Assembly: GCA_022478985.1 (NCBI GenBank)
Contig: JAKSZP010005263.1
Coordinates: 248,001-312,000 of the forward strand
Direction of reading: 5' to 3'
Source: Massospora cicadina
Taxonomy: Eukaryota; Entomophthoromycota; Entomophthoromycetes; Entomophthorales; Entomophthoraceae
DNA length: 64,000 bases
The number at the start of each line of letters is the position of its first letter. The first letter of the stretch is position 1. The translations under genes and the position numbers were made by a program. Shown in pieces: positions 35,101-46,186 of this stretch. The notes beneath the pieces were generated by a model. That model made no database searches. It worked only from the letters and a program-made list of their open reading frames with translations, and was not told where the DNA came from.

Positions 35101-36200
35101 CATGATTACCAAGTAAGTAATTTGATTATGTTTAATCTCAAGAATTTGCAACATTAAGTGATGTGCCATAAGTTGGTTTGAAAAAAGCAGTCCCTTCCCT
35201 ATATGCCAGGTGCTAAAAACGGATCTTTTCACGTAGAATTGCTACTCACTGGAAGATCCAAAACTCCTTTCAATTCTCGTCCTTATTTCCTTTTAAAGGG
35301 CGTAAACCCATAGAAATAGAGTAAAACATAGTGGAGTTTGCATCTGATTTTAAAGTGGAGCAGATCTTTAACTCTCAAAGAGTCAAACACACCTTTAATT
35401 ACTTGGTATTTTGTAAGAATTCTCATATTTTATAGATAATTGGATTCATTTCAACCATTGTAAACACTGTCAGGTGTTTGTTTCAGAGTTTCACAAGGCC
35501 AAACCAATTGAACATCACATTCCCTAAATAAGAAGGCCACCAGTGCAGCTATTAAACTCTCCACCCCACACAAGAATCACGCCTTGGCTAACGCCACTGA
35601 AGCAAAAGTAACTTTGTCCTTTTAGAAAAGGTAATGTAATGCTTTTAGTTCTGAATATCAAGATGGACCAGTTCAAATACCCTTTCAGTCTCAAAAAGGC
35701 AAAATCCCCTAGGCCTTGCCACTTAACAAGATCTCTAAATTAGGTCATACCCTAGATGAGAGATACGTAGCTGCTCCATCCATGCTTCCTAAGCTCTTTC
35801 CCACAACATACTCTAAAGTCCACTATTGTCTCCTAATCTGATGAGAACTATTTATAAACTTTAGAAAAATCTGTGTAGATTTTGGGAATTCCAAGAAAAT
35901 CAATAACAAAGCCCCCAGTCTACATCCTTAACAGATAGTTTAATCAGGATTCAACCTGAGGGGAAAATTTTTATCTAATGAGTCATATTCAGATATGAAG
36001 CTAAAAAACATAGTCAGGAATAAAACCCATGGAAAATTATAAAATTTCTAAAAGAATTTGGACATTTGAATTTAATATATATGACCTGAGAATAGTGTTT
36101 GAACATTAGCCAATATGGTTACTAATGTAAATCATTAAAGGCAATGTTCCCTAATACTATTAAATTGGATTTAGTGTTTAAAAAGTTGATCATGGTATTT
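35101..36200 (+). pseudogene. Gypsy A integrase C-terminal side and pol end, after element D
   Basis: Reading resumes after the TAGTG duplication. Traces of 'CKHCQVFVSEFHKAKPI' (near 35460-35510) and a YN..HA block (near 35570-35600, 'HTRITPWLTPLKQK') are visible. The block 35710-36010 aligns with the tandem pol end at 22870-23160. The purine-rich region before the LTR is not clear. Confidence 0.55.
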
Positions 36201-36410
36201 AAAATCAGCAACCATTCCTTAGCATTTTATTTGGCTTAAAAACTCCCCCACCCCAGCATAACATAAAACCCAGCACCCTTCTAATGGAAAGGATTTGGGT
36301 TTTTAAGAAATTACATGCCATAAATTAATAAAAAGTATTCTTTTTATCTTTAGATAAAGTAAAGCAGTTAGTGTTACTAAGGAAAAATAATATATGGAAT
36401 TAACTGTTCA
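36200..36410 (+). repeat. Gypsy A 3' LTR, first part
   Basis: It shares the TATA region with 23400-23465 (ATAAAACCCAGCACCCTTCT against ATAAAATCCAGCACTCTGTT). It is interrupted by O2 and continues at 51002. Confidence 0.7.
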
Positions 36411-36483
36411 ACTTTCTCTTTCCATTTGATTACACATTTGAGTAAATTTTGGAATTACAGAAGAACTAAACAACTACAAAAAA

Positions 36484-36488
36484 CCAAC
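36484..36488. repeat. Target-site duplication of chromovirus F, left
   Basis: CCAAC is repeated exactly at 49149-49153. Confidence 0.9.
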
Positions 36489-36758
36489 TGTGATGTCAAG
36501 ATGCTGCCTGACCGCCACATAGCCCCAACCCCCCCTAAGGTGAGGATCGTGGCTATTAGTAATGTAAATAATATAAATAAAAGTGTTGGGCTCGAGGGCA
36601 ATGACCCTCAAAAATGGCATTCTGACAAATCAGATGCTGTAAAATTGATGAAAACTTGGAGCAAAAGTGGCAAAGGTCGATGTAAATGGCGACTGGGCCA
36701 ATCAAAGGCCGCCAACTCAAAGTCCAATGAACTAAACAATGAGAATGGCAATAGCAAA

Positions 36759-37040
36759 GGGCAGCCCAGCGAAGCAGGGGCTGCCAAGCCAAATTATGCC
36801 AAAAACAGAATCATTGAGAACCATGGCATTGGGCAGCTCAGCAAATCAGGAGATTCCAAGCTGAACAATACCAAAAGTGGAAACGTCAAGAATTACAGCA
36901 TTGGGAAGCTCAGCGAATCAGGAGCTGCAAAGCCAAATCTGCCGCTTGATGAAAATATTGAGAGCCACAGTGAAGGGCAGCCCAGCGAATCAGGGACTGC
37001 CAGGCTGAATTATCTAAAAAACGGAAATTTTTGTGATTTG
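36759..37040. repeat. 72-bp hairpin minisatellite in the F LTR
   Basis: Units start at 36759, 36831, 36903 and 36975, exactly 72 bp apart. Each opens with a perfect or near-perfect hairpin, GGCAGCCC...GGGCTGCC in unit 1. The 3' LTR has the same four units at 42188, 42260, 42331 and 42403, so the array is older than this insertion. Confidence 0.9.
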
Positions 37041-37246
37041 GTCAACAAAAGCATGCTGAGCTCTAATTCATCCTCAACGAATGAAAATATATGCAGAAAA
37101 GTTTCCATAATGCCTTGGGTACCCAATGAACGGTCTAGAATAGGCCTAGATGGGAATATTGGAGGCTGAAATTCTCAAAATAGGCCTGCAAATAGCCCAC
37201 CACCCACGGACTCCATGGGATCAAATTTCCCCATATCCCCATTTAA

Positions 37247-37290
37247 TATAAAAACAACCAAGAGAAGGTGCTTAAGACAACTTCGTCTTT
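37247..37290 (+). promoter_or_regulatory. F LTR TATA box and predicted transcript start with self-primer
   Basis: TATAAAA at 37247-37253 lies about 32 bases before AACTTCGTCTT (37279-37289). These bases can pair with TAGATGAAGTT at 37631-37641, directly after the LTR, with nine Watson-Crick pairs and one G-U pair over ten positions. Confidence 0.6.
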
Positions 37291-37629
37291 TAATAAATAT
37301 AAAATAAACCTCAAAAATTGGAAATAAATTTTGGAAATTTCGAAATCATTTATTAAGATTTTTGAGGAAAACCCAGGATTTTGAGTGAAGAAAATGGACC
37401 ATTCCACAGATTTTGACAGAGCAGTCGCCTCTCTGTATGCTCTCTGGGGGATAGACTGTCCTCCTCAGTGTGAGCATCATCCTCACCATGTTCCAGGGAT
37501 ACCTTAAATCACTCATCAAGCCAATGAACAAAGGAACTAACCACAGCAGCCCTCTCATGTTTGTGGGCCCTCACCTGGGCCCTCTTATCCAACTGTTTTG
37601 TGGCAATGTGGAAGGACCTATTAGTCACA

Positions 37630-37642
37630 TTAGATGAAGTTC
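37630..37642 (+). other. F candidate self-priming site
   Basis: TTAGATGAAGTTC starts at the LTR edge and is complementary to the predicted 5' end of the F RNA. Tf1 and relatives prime this way. No TGG tRNA-type site is present. Confidence 0.6.
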
Positions 37643-37699
37643 ATTCAATCTCATCTCCCTTTTATGGGATGGGATGGGGAGACCATATGAGAGAGCCCT

Positions 37700-38540
37700 A
37701 CCAGCTTGGTATGAGCACACTACCACTCTCCTGATGGTCATCTTTTCCATCCTGTTCCTGCTGAGGGAAGCCGCTCAACTCCTCCCATCCTGAGGGAATT
37801 CTGTCGCTTATTTCCAACACATTGATGCCACATCTGAGTTTAGACAAGCACTGACCCCAAAGGAGTTGAGTGTCATGCATGGAACCTTCTCTTGCACTAG
37901 ATTACAGGCCCACCTCACAGCGGCCTCTGGGGGTACAATGGCCACATCCCTTCAGATTGCCCAAGTGATAATGGACCTGCTGAAAAACCTGTCCATCTGG
38001 CTCACTGACCTCTTGGAAACACAGCCGGCCCTTCCAGCCTCTCTGGAGGACTGCCTCCACCTTGTGGAAAGAGTTGCCACCCTAAACGACTCTCAAAATG
38101 CTGCCTGGTCAGCGCTCTTGGCCCTCAGCCAAGGGAGAATGGCCATTAAGGAGTACGCTCAGTTGTTCCGCCCCCTAGCCAAAGCCGCAAAAGTGTCTCC
38201 TTCCCAGATCGCATGGATGTTTAGACAGAACCTTCGCCTGGTTATCCTCACAGCTATGGCCGCCACCCGCCTGAGGGCAACCTTGGAGGAAGAGGTCACT
38301 ATTGCTTCTCAGGTAGAGAATCAGCTAGCCTTGGCCCAAGCCAGGGCCCCTGTGCGTGGGAACCACGGTAAATTCCATGGATGAATAGCGGAGTCAGAGC
38401 CCATCTCAAGCCATATGGGGCAACAAGAGCAGGGGGGCCCTGGTGAAAATGACTCACACCCTGCAGCTCCTGCACCCACTACTCCCAGAAGCTTGGATGG
38501 CCCCACCTACAACCTTCACCTGACCCCTCACTCACATTTC
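37700..38540 (+). pseudogene. Chromovirus F gag
   Basis: The longest open part (37866-38384, 172 residues) reads 'ALLALSQGRMAIKEYAQLFR' and then PLAKAAKVSPSQIAWMFRQNLR. This is the conserved gypsy gag core (L...Q.GSV..Y...FR.LA....W....L...F..GL). It ends with basic, Gly-rich residues and no visible zinc knuckle. Gag forms the particle shell and binds genomic RNA. The N-terminal part, from about 37700, lies in other frames, and a stop at 38385 separates it from pol. Gag in the Tf1/sushi group is usually fused to pol. Confidence 0.8.
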
Positions 38541-38559
38541 TTCGCTCAATAAAGGAAAT

Positions 38560-38880
38560 GGTTCCTCCTACCTGTTTATTCCATTTACTTTGAAGCAAAA
38601 GAAGAAAGGGAAATGGGCCAAGTTAGAAAAACTGTGGCTGTTAGTGGACACTGGAGCTGAATAAAACTACTTGGACCAAGAGTTAGCCAAGAAATTAGAA
38701 GTACAAATGTTAGAAAAGGGTACTGTGACTCTTGCGGACACCTCCAAGTCATCGGAATGATGGGAGATTGAGCCCAGGATCAAGCTTCAACAGGGAATCC
38801 ACCACTTCTGGGAAGACTTTTGCGCTATCCAGAACCTGCCCCACCCCATCGTTCTGGGCATGAAAAGGTGGCATAAGTAC
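38560..38880 (+). pseudogene. Chromovirus F protease
   Basis: The frame reads 'LWLLVDTGAE', with an intact DTGA at 38647-38658, followed by a stop two codons on, then 'NYLDQELAKKLEVQ' and, near the end, 'LPHPIVLGMKRWHKYSPHFD'. The last block is the usual I.LG..WL..H.P..D end of a chromovirus protease. It would mature the Gag-Pol precursor. Confidence 0.8.
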
Positions 38881-39800
38881 TCCCCACACTTTGATCTGGA
38901 GGAGGGCCAGGTGATGCTTCACCCCAAGGATCAAGAGCCTATAACGTTAAAATTCTTTACCTCAGGCAGCAGCAGGCCTGGCGTGAACTCTGTGAACCTA
39001 AAGACAGAGAGGGAAAAGATACCAGAGGAATTTAGAGACTACGAACACCTGTTCCAGAGGAGCGTCGCCGCCACCTGCGCTCCACAGGGCCCCTTTGCAT
39101 TCTCGTTCAAATTCAAAGGGGATGATGAGCTCCCAAAAGGAAGCCCAGTGTACTCCCTGAACCCCAGAGCGAAGGAAGCCCTAGACCAGTACATGAAGGA
39201 TATGCTGGAGCGAGGGATTATTGTGCCTTCAAAATCTCCAGTGGTGTCTCCCATCCTCCTGGTCCTCAAGGCCAATGGCGAGCTCCGCCCCTGTGTGAAC
39301 TACCACCGTTTAAACGTCATAACTGAAACGGACCCCTATCCCATTCTGCTAATGGCGAGCATCTCCCAGATGATCGTTGGGAGTCAGGTGTTCTCAAAGT
39401 TGGACCTGGTCGACACTTTCAACCAAGTGCCAGTTGTACCCAAGCACAAACAGTACATGGCTTCAAGTGCCACCTAGGAGTATATGTGTACAAGGTTATG
39501 CCATTCGGACTTAAGAGCGCCCCAGCCGTTTTTCAAAGGACCATTGACCATGCCTTGGGCGACTTGATCGGGAAATGCTGTGTCACATACATGGACGACA
39601 TATTGGTGTTCACCCAAGTCTCGTGAGATGCACACAGAGGACGTCAAGAAGATCCTCATGGCACTGGACAAGGCTAACCTGCGACTGAAGCCCTCCAAAT
39701 GGGAGATCTACAAGGGCTCAGTATCTTTCCTAGGAAACGGTGTAAATGAGAAGGGGACAGCCATCTGCCCAGATAAGCTGACGGCAGTGAAGTAGTGGGC
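38860..39800 (+). pseudogene. Chromovirus F reverse transcriptase
   Basis: The open part 38860-39477 runs from the protease end through 'PRAKEALDQYMKDMLERGII' and VPSKSPVVSPILLVLKANGELRPCVNYHRLN to FSKLDLVDTFNQV. All are standard Ty3/gypsy RT blocks. A frameshift near 39470 follows. The YMDD catalytic box is intact at 39588-39599 (VTYMDDILVF). 'LRLKPSKWEIYKGSVSFLGN' closes the palm and thumb region. Two or three lesions separate this copy from an open frame. Confidence 0.9.
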
Positions 39801-40400
39801 AGCGCCAATGGATAAGACAGGTGTGCGCAGTTTCTTAGGGGTGGTGGATTTCCTGAGGAGATTCACCAAGGACCTCTCAGAAACAGCTGCCCCGCTTACC
39901 CAGTTGACTGGGCAAGTCCCTTTCCAATGGGGAGAGGAAGAAGTTAGGGCGTTCCAGGCCATTAAGGAGGCCCTTCTCACAGCGCCAGTCCTAGCACACC
40001 TGGACGCCAATTGTCCATTCATTTTGGAGACAGATGCGTTAAATTTCGCCATTGGGGCGGTCCTCTTGCAGACAGGGGAGGATGGTTTGAAGCACCCGGT
40101 ATGCTACTTCAGCAGGAAGATGCTACCAGCAGAAACAAACCACCCTGTCTATGACTAGGAACTCCTGGCGATTATTGCAGCATTAGATGAGTGGCAGAAT
40201 CATCTTTTATACGCGTGCCACCTGTTCACGATCTGGACTGACCACAGGGCCTTGGAGTTCCACAAGAACCCCCATAGGATGAACCAAAGATAAGCCCACT
40301 GGCACCTAGAGCTGTCTCAATATGATTTTAAAATAGATTATAAACCTGGGGAGATCAACTTACTCCCAGACCTACTTAGCTGAGACCCAAAAATGATCTT
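39801..40400 (+). pseudogene. Chromovirus F RNase H
   Basis: It reads 'VRSFLGVVDFLRRFTKDLSE', 'FILETDALNFAIGAVLLQTG' and 'PVCYFSRKMLPAETNHPVYD'. A stop lies in the KELLAI block (40156-40158). Then 'IWTDHRALEF' and 'YKPGEINLLPDLLS' close the domain. Catalytic Asp residues (TDA, TDH) are visible. It degrades template RNA during cDNA synthesis. Confidence 0.85.
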
Positions 40401-40639
40401 CGTGAAGGAGGAGCTGGACAAGTTCAACATGGCCATGATGCTACCTCCACAGGTGTTTGCACCAATACAGGAGGAACGCGCTGACTTAACAGAGAGAATA
40501 CAGACAGCCCAATGATGCACCAAATTTAGAGACAAGGTCAGGAGAGAGAGAGAGGGAGGGGACCCCAGCGAAAGATACAAGAATCAAAGGAAGGATGGGG
40601 CCTCATCCTGCACCACAACTGCCTATGGGTCCTGATGCT

Positions 40640-41520
40640 CAAGCTTCAAACTGAGGTGGTGGAGTTATGTCATGACCAACCCCTGGTGGGACACCCTGGG
40701 GTGGGGAAAACAATTAAGCTGATACGCTGGAACTACTCCTAGCCAGTCCTAGTGGGAACTGTAAGAAGGTATACCGCGTGCTGCCTTACCTGTGCCCAAT
40801 CAAAGCCATCTCAAAATAAACCTGCAAGGAAGTTAAAACCACTGCAGATCGCCCAAATGCCATGGACCTCCCTGAGCATGGATTTTATCACTGGGCTCCC
40901 AATATTGGAGGGCTACGATGCGGTCATAGTTTGCTTTGGACTGACTAACAAAATATGATGAGTTCTTCCCATGCACCTCTAAGGTCATGGTAAAGGATAT
41001 GGCCAAAATCTTCATGAGGGAGGTCTTTGCCTGACATGGATTCCCAGATGAGATCATCTCAGACAGGGGCCCGCAGTTCATCTCCCAGTTCTGGGATCAC
41101 CTCCTAGAAAATTTTCCATTAAACCATGCCATTCCTCTGCTTACCACCCCCAATTGGATGGCCAGATGGAGAGGGTCAATCAGACCCTGGAACAGTACCT
41201 ACGGTGCTACCTCACCATGCGACATTTTCATTGGACAAGTGGCTGAGAATTGCACAGCTTGCGAACAACAATCTGGCACACTCATCAGCTGGAATGTTGC
41301 CCTTTTTTGCAAACCATGGGTATCACCCACGGATGATGGAGGGACATGCTGGGGGAACAAATCCCATGTCAGATGATTTAGTGACCGGAATGAGGGAAAA
41401 TTTTGAGACATTAAGAGCCAACCTGGAGAAGGCGGCGGAGGCCCAGAAGATGAAGGTGGATGAAAATCATTCTATGGCTCCACCCTCAAAGATGGAGATT
41501 ACGTCTTGATAAATGCCAAA
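40640..41520 (+). pseudogene. Chromovirus F integrase
   Basis: The zinc-binding part has 'VVELCHDQPLVGHPGVGKTI' and 'YTACCLTCAQSKP' (H, H, CxxC). The core has 'LSMDFITGLPILEGYDAVIV', with the first catalytic Asp. Then 'GFPDEIISDRGPQFISQFWD' contains the second Asp, and 'SAYHPQLDGQMERVNQTLEQ' the catalytic Glu. All three catalytic residues survive, but in different frames. 'LANNNLAHSSAGMLPFFANH' follows in the long open part 41126-41509. Confidence 0.9.
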
Positions 41521-41880
41521 CACTACACACCCCCAGGACAGTGTAGGAAGTTTAGACCCATCAACATAGGACCCTACAAGGTCCTTTTACAGGTGAATGA
41601 TGTGGCATACAAATTAGAATTCCCAGAAGGATTACATGCACATCCGGTTTTGCGCGTTTTGCAGCTCATAAAATTATGAAGGACCCATACCAGCAAAGCT
41701 GGAGCTGGTCCAGTCAGACAACCCAGGGGAGGCGGAGTATGAGATGGAGGAGATCCTGGACACCAAGATCGCTCACAAAAAGCGATGGTAATTGGTAAAT
41801 TAGGTTGGCTACTTGATAGAAGAATCCTCCTGGAAAACAGCCGCTAATTGCGCCAACTATCTCCAGAAGGTGGAGGGTAC
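41521..41880 (+). pseudogene. Chromovirus F pol C-terminus with chromodomain
   Basis: 'KFRPINIGPYKVLLQVNDVA' and 'LEFPEGLHAHPVLRVLQLI' form the typical linker (RPFKI...N..YKL.LP....HPVFHVS.L). Then 'EYEMEEILDTKIAHKKRW' and 'VGYLIEESSWKTAANCANYL' match a chromodomain (E..VE.IL......YLVKW.GY....TWE...NL). Two stops lie inside it. Chromodomains guide chromovirus integrases to modified chromatin. Of the usual aromatic cage residues, Y and W are seen. Confidence 0.85.
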
Positions 41881-41904
41881 TGGGGGCACATGGGGCTCTC
41901 CTCT

Positions 41905-41915
41905 GAGGGGGGTGA
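41905..41915 (+). other. F polypurine tract
   Basis: GAGGGGGGTGA directly precedes the TGTGA start of the 3' LTR. The mini-element T has nearly the same tract (GTGGGGGGTGA) before its LTRs. Confidence 0.75.
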
Positions 41916-42931
41916 TGTGACAGTCAAGGCGCTGCCTGACCACCACATAGCCCCGACTCCCCCTAAGGCAGGGGATCACAGCTAATAGTAACATAAATAA
42001 TATAAATAAAAGCATAGGGCTCGAGGGCAACAACCCTCAAAAATGGCATTCTGACAAATCAGATGCTGGAAAATTGATGAAAACTTGGAGCAAATGTGGC
42101 AAAGGTTGACGTTAATGGCGACTGGGCCAATCAAAGGCCACCAACCCGAAGTCCAATGAGCTAAACGATGAGAATGGCAACAGAAAAGGGAAGTCCAGCG
42201 AATCAGGGGCTGCCAAGCCAAATTATGCCAAAAACAGAAGCATTGAGAACCATGGCATTGGGCGGTTCAGAAATCAGGAGCTGCAAAGCTGAATAATACC
42301 AAAAGCAGAAACGTCAAGAATCATGGCATTGGGCAGCTCAGCAAATCAGGAGCTGCCAAGCCAAATCTGCCGCTTTACAAAAATATTGAGAGCCATGGTG
42401 AAGGGCAGCCCAGAGAATCAGGGGCTGCTAGGATGAATTATCCCAAAAAATGGAAATTTTTGAGATAAGGTCAACATGAGAATGCTGAGCTCTAATTCAT
42501 CCCTGATGAACAAAAATATATGCAGAAAAGTTTCCATAATGCCACGGGTACCCAACAATCAGTCTAGAACAGGCCTAGATGGGAATATTGGAGGCTGAGA
42601 TTTTCAAAATAGGCCTGCAAATAGCCCGCTGCTTGAAGACTCATTGGGATCTAATTTATCCATATCCCCCATTCAACAATATAAAAACAACCAAGAGAAG
42701 GTGTTTAAGACAACCTCGTCTTTTAAAAATATAAAATAAACCTCAAAAATTGGAAATAATTTTTGGAACTTTCGAAATCTTTCCTAAGATTTTTGAGGAA
42801 AACCTGGAATCTTGAGTGAAGAAAATGGACTATTCCAAACTAATCTCTTTCTGCTAAGCATCACTTTTCGAAAATCAATTCAGCCTGAAAATTAGCTCCA
42901 CTAAAGAGATTTACGAAAACTATTAGCAAAT

Positions 42932-45223
42932 ATGGCGGGAAACCCCGCAAAAGAACCCGCAGGCTATGCCAAACGAGCCAGCACCACCCCCAAACGAAGC
43001 AACCCTCGGTTACCCACCTCAGGGTCAACCAGAATCACCCGCTCTCAAGCAGCAGCCATGAAAGCAGGCACCATCCCCCAACCTGGAGCTACTCCAACTA
43101 GCGCCAGTTCACCTGATCGCACTTCTGCAACCTGCACGCCTAACAGCTCTGTGTGCGCTGCCTCCCACCAACCCGCTGGGCCCCCTCCAACCAAGGAGGC
43201 CATCACCCACGCTGTTTTAATGGCGTCTGCTCAGTTGAATGCAACTCAGCCCATCCAGGCATTCACCTCCCCCATTGTGTCAGCTAATTCAGCCCCATCT
43301 ATTATTGCTGACGCCGTGTTTCTGGCTCCCTCCATGAGGGGCGATACCCAGCTACCTGTCCCCCAAATCCTCAGATGTAAGGTTGGATTAGCCGCACATT
43401 CTGGTTCACTAAGCACCATTTTGGGACAATCTACTCTTCCCAATGAGGATTCAAATGGTTCGGATTTTAGAACTTCACACCAGTTCTAATCTCACCCATC
43501 CCATTTAAACCCCGTAATTGGCACTTCTCAAGTCGGCACTTTATCTCAATATGCTGAAAATGACCAATTCACCAATCAGCCAGTGAGTTTTGCCCACAAA
43601 ATCACAGCAAATACTCGGGCTGAATTTACCCAAATAGATTGGGATGGTGATGAAACATCTCCCTCCTCCCAATTGGCTGGAGTTAATTCCAATCTGGATG
43701 GGCATCCCCAATTTAGCGAGGCCCAACAAACCGCCCCTCAATTTAATATGACGCCAGCAACTGCTGTAACATTCCAGCAACAAGGGAACTCCGTAAACTT
43801 GTCCAAACCACCAGCTCACACTCAACCCGCAATTGCAGCCCAAAGCAAACACAAGCGTACCAAAGGAGCCACTGGGGCGTGGCAAAACCTCTGGCACCAA
43901 CGCTACCCAAAGCTGATCCCCATGAAGTGGCGTTTATTGCTGATGTTAAGAAGAAATGGGCCGAAACTAGAGCGCAAAAAGCTCTACTCCGCTCAACCCT
44001 CTCCCACGCAATTTGCCTTTATTATGGGCATAACCCTGTTGAATTCTATACAGAGGATTACTTCTCATACTTTGCAGCGATTGCGGAGACATTCTCAATT
44101 AACATCACCATCCATGAATCAGTGGAGGGCCACTACATCGATGTGGGCTTCACTGAAGCTGCCCTTGCTGACCATGCTGCCACCCTCCAAGTCATTATTC
44201 CACGCGGATCTCTTCGCATCTCCCGCACACGCTCTCACCTGGAGAAAATTTCATGGGTTACTTTTTCCAACCTACCAATGACTGTTGATCCTGAGTCTCT
44301 TAAACTGGCACTCCATCGTGATTTAATGGAGTTTGGGTCTGTTCTTTCAGTGGACTTTAGCGTCCCCTCTTACTATGCTCCCACTCAAAGAGCTCACACT
44401 GCTAGGGCGTCGTTCATCCCCTCCCCCACTGTATCCCGCAACATTGAGATTATTCCTCGTGTGGCGGTAGTTGGGACATGCCCTGAGATCTTTTTGTTGA
44501 CCCTGATCAGGCGCGCCCTCGGTGTTCATGGTGTAACGCCCTTGGACACTTGTATAGTGGCTGCACAGCTCGAAAACAAGCCCTCTTAGCCACCACCCAG
44601 GGGCCTAAACCAGGCCAAAAACGATCCCACGTGGCTGCAGCACAATTCCACAACCCACACAATGGGTTCCCGTTCAAGACCTGTCCCCTGAGGCCTTACG
44701 CCTAGCAGTTGGAACAGCTAACCCCACTATTGGTATGGGATACCTTCGCGCTCATGCCCCCCTTCCAATGGGCACCCCCTCTAATCTCCCAGAGTCAACT
44801 CCCTCTCTCACCAAGCGCAAGGCATCTCCCACAGGGTGCCCCTCGTCAGCCACCCCAACTCAGGGCTCCGCGGCACCCCCACCAACATCCACCAGCGATT
44901 TATCACATCAACCCTCAGCTCCCAATGGAGCTATGCCCACCAGAATGGACTGGCAACCCGCGGCCTGCGGTAGAAGTGCCACCTCAAAGAGTCCTACCCC
45001 AACCCCACAGTCCATTTCGCGTGGATCCTTTGCAGTGTTGGAGGAAGTGAATATGGACTCAGACTCATCAAATGGGGACACCGCGGAGGTCACCATTGAG
45101 CACCCTCAGGTCCTTCCCCTGCAACGGAGCGGGGGCAGCATCCTAGGCTGGCTTAGGGGTCCTCCGCCCCCCACCTTCTCCTTCCCCTCAGAACCCTCGA
45201 CGCTCCTCACAGATTGCAGCTAA
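42932..45223 (+). pseudogene. LINE L ORF1 protein
   Basis: The likely start is the ATG at 42932, 94 bases into the element. A low-complexity N-terminal part, rich in A, T, S and P, runs to about 43870 with one in-frame stop (43487-43489). A frame change then opens 43879-44589, which has 'ISWVTFSNLPMTVDPESLKL' (RRM-like start). A further shift gives 'RCSWCNALGHLYSGC', a CX2CX4HX4C knuckle with Cys and His codons at 44523, 44532, 44547 and 44562. A Pro/Ser-rich tail ends near 45223. It should coat the LINE RNA. Three lesions break this copy. Confidence 0.8.
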
Positions 45224-45310
45224 TAGTCAAGCTAAAGGACTCAAAACTAGCCGCCTCACAGCAGCAGGTTTAAGCGCTGGCAACCCCCCAGGACATGGAG
45301 GGGAACAGTT

Positions 45311-46180
45311 ATGAGTCCCCATGGCAGCACCCTGGCCCTGCAATCCATCAACGCAAATGGGTTGCAGATTTTAAGCGGAGAGCCCGCCTCCTCCGAAACT
45401 TCAGGTCAGCACAAATTGACATAGCTGCTGTCCAGGAGCCCCATATCCTCCCCCACGAACAATCTGCATGGAATGAACAGTTTGGAGGCAACTCCTTCTG
45501 GACAAACCATGCCGCCCTTATTGTTTTGAATCCCCGGGTTAAAACCCATTCTTTTTCACAATATCTAGGTGGCCGCCTCATACTGGCCAAACTCACCACT
45601 CCTGACTTCTCCTTCTTCGCTGCAAGCATCTACCTGCCTAATGCAGGTCAGGAGCAAAATCGGCTCTTGGAAGAGCTCCTCCAACTCAATCTCCCACGGA
45701 ATACAGTCCTCTTAGGAGATTTCAACACAACCATAAGTCGCGTCCATGACTCTTACCCCCCTGCAGCAAAGGAACGCCCTGGATCAAGTCGCCTCCAGGA
45801 TTTCCTTCGCCTGAGTGGCTTTATAGATGCGCTTCCACCCTCCGCGTCTGACTAGGTTGCATGATAGGATCCAGTATGATGGAAGAGCTTTCCAGTCAGC
45901 GTCACGCATAGATATGGCACTGATTGGCCCCCTGCTAATTGGCCGCGTCTCCTCTCCCATCTCTCGCGACAACCATCTGAGTGATCACAGGTCACTCACC
46001 GTTGTCCTCACCACCACACTTAGACCGTCGCGTAGGTTCTGGCCTAGGGTTGCCCCAGCTCTTCTCAACAACCCCTTCACTAAGGAGAAGCTGTCTATGA
46101 CCATCCGGGAGACTCTCACCTCCCCCCACCCCACCTGCTTGACCACAAGGCTAGATGGGCGGTGACCAAGGAGGGCATCA
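45311..46180 (+). pseudogene. LINE L ORF2, AP-like endonuclease domain
   Basis: ORF2 probably starts at the ATG at 45311, because that frame reads TLALQSINANGLQ, the first endonuclease block with its catalytic Asn. A frameshift near 45366 moves the rest to the frame of 45295-45855. It contains 'IDIAAVQEPH' (catalytic Glu), 'LLGDFNTTIS' (Asp and Asn) and, after another shift, 'RIDMALIG' and 'NHLSDHRSL' (Asp-His pair). All catalytic positions of the exonuclease III-like fold are present. It nicks target DNA to start target-primed reverse transcription. Confidence 0.9.
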
Positions 46181-46186
46181 CCCGCG

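Larger units (their letters stand above)
36489..37629 (+). repeat. Chromovirus F 5' LTR
   Basis: This 1141-bp LTR has an inner array of 72-bp repeats (36759-37040) and a TATA box at 37247. A 247-residue open frame (36426-37169) starts outside it and runs through the repeats. The frame is broken in the 3' LTR copy and is judged fortuitous. Confidence 0.95.

Noticed and set aside
36759..37040. CRISPR array
   Set aside because: Whole 72-bp units repeat with no unique spacers, and the context is a eukaryotic LTR.
36426..37169. 247-residue plus-strand open frame with 24-residue repeats
   Set aside because: It begins outside the F LTR and runs across its 72-bp array, which is a multiple of three. 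The 3' LTR copy of the same frame has stops and a 71-bp unit, so it is probably fortuitous.
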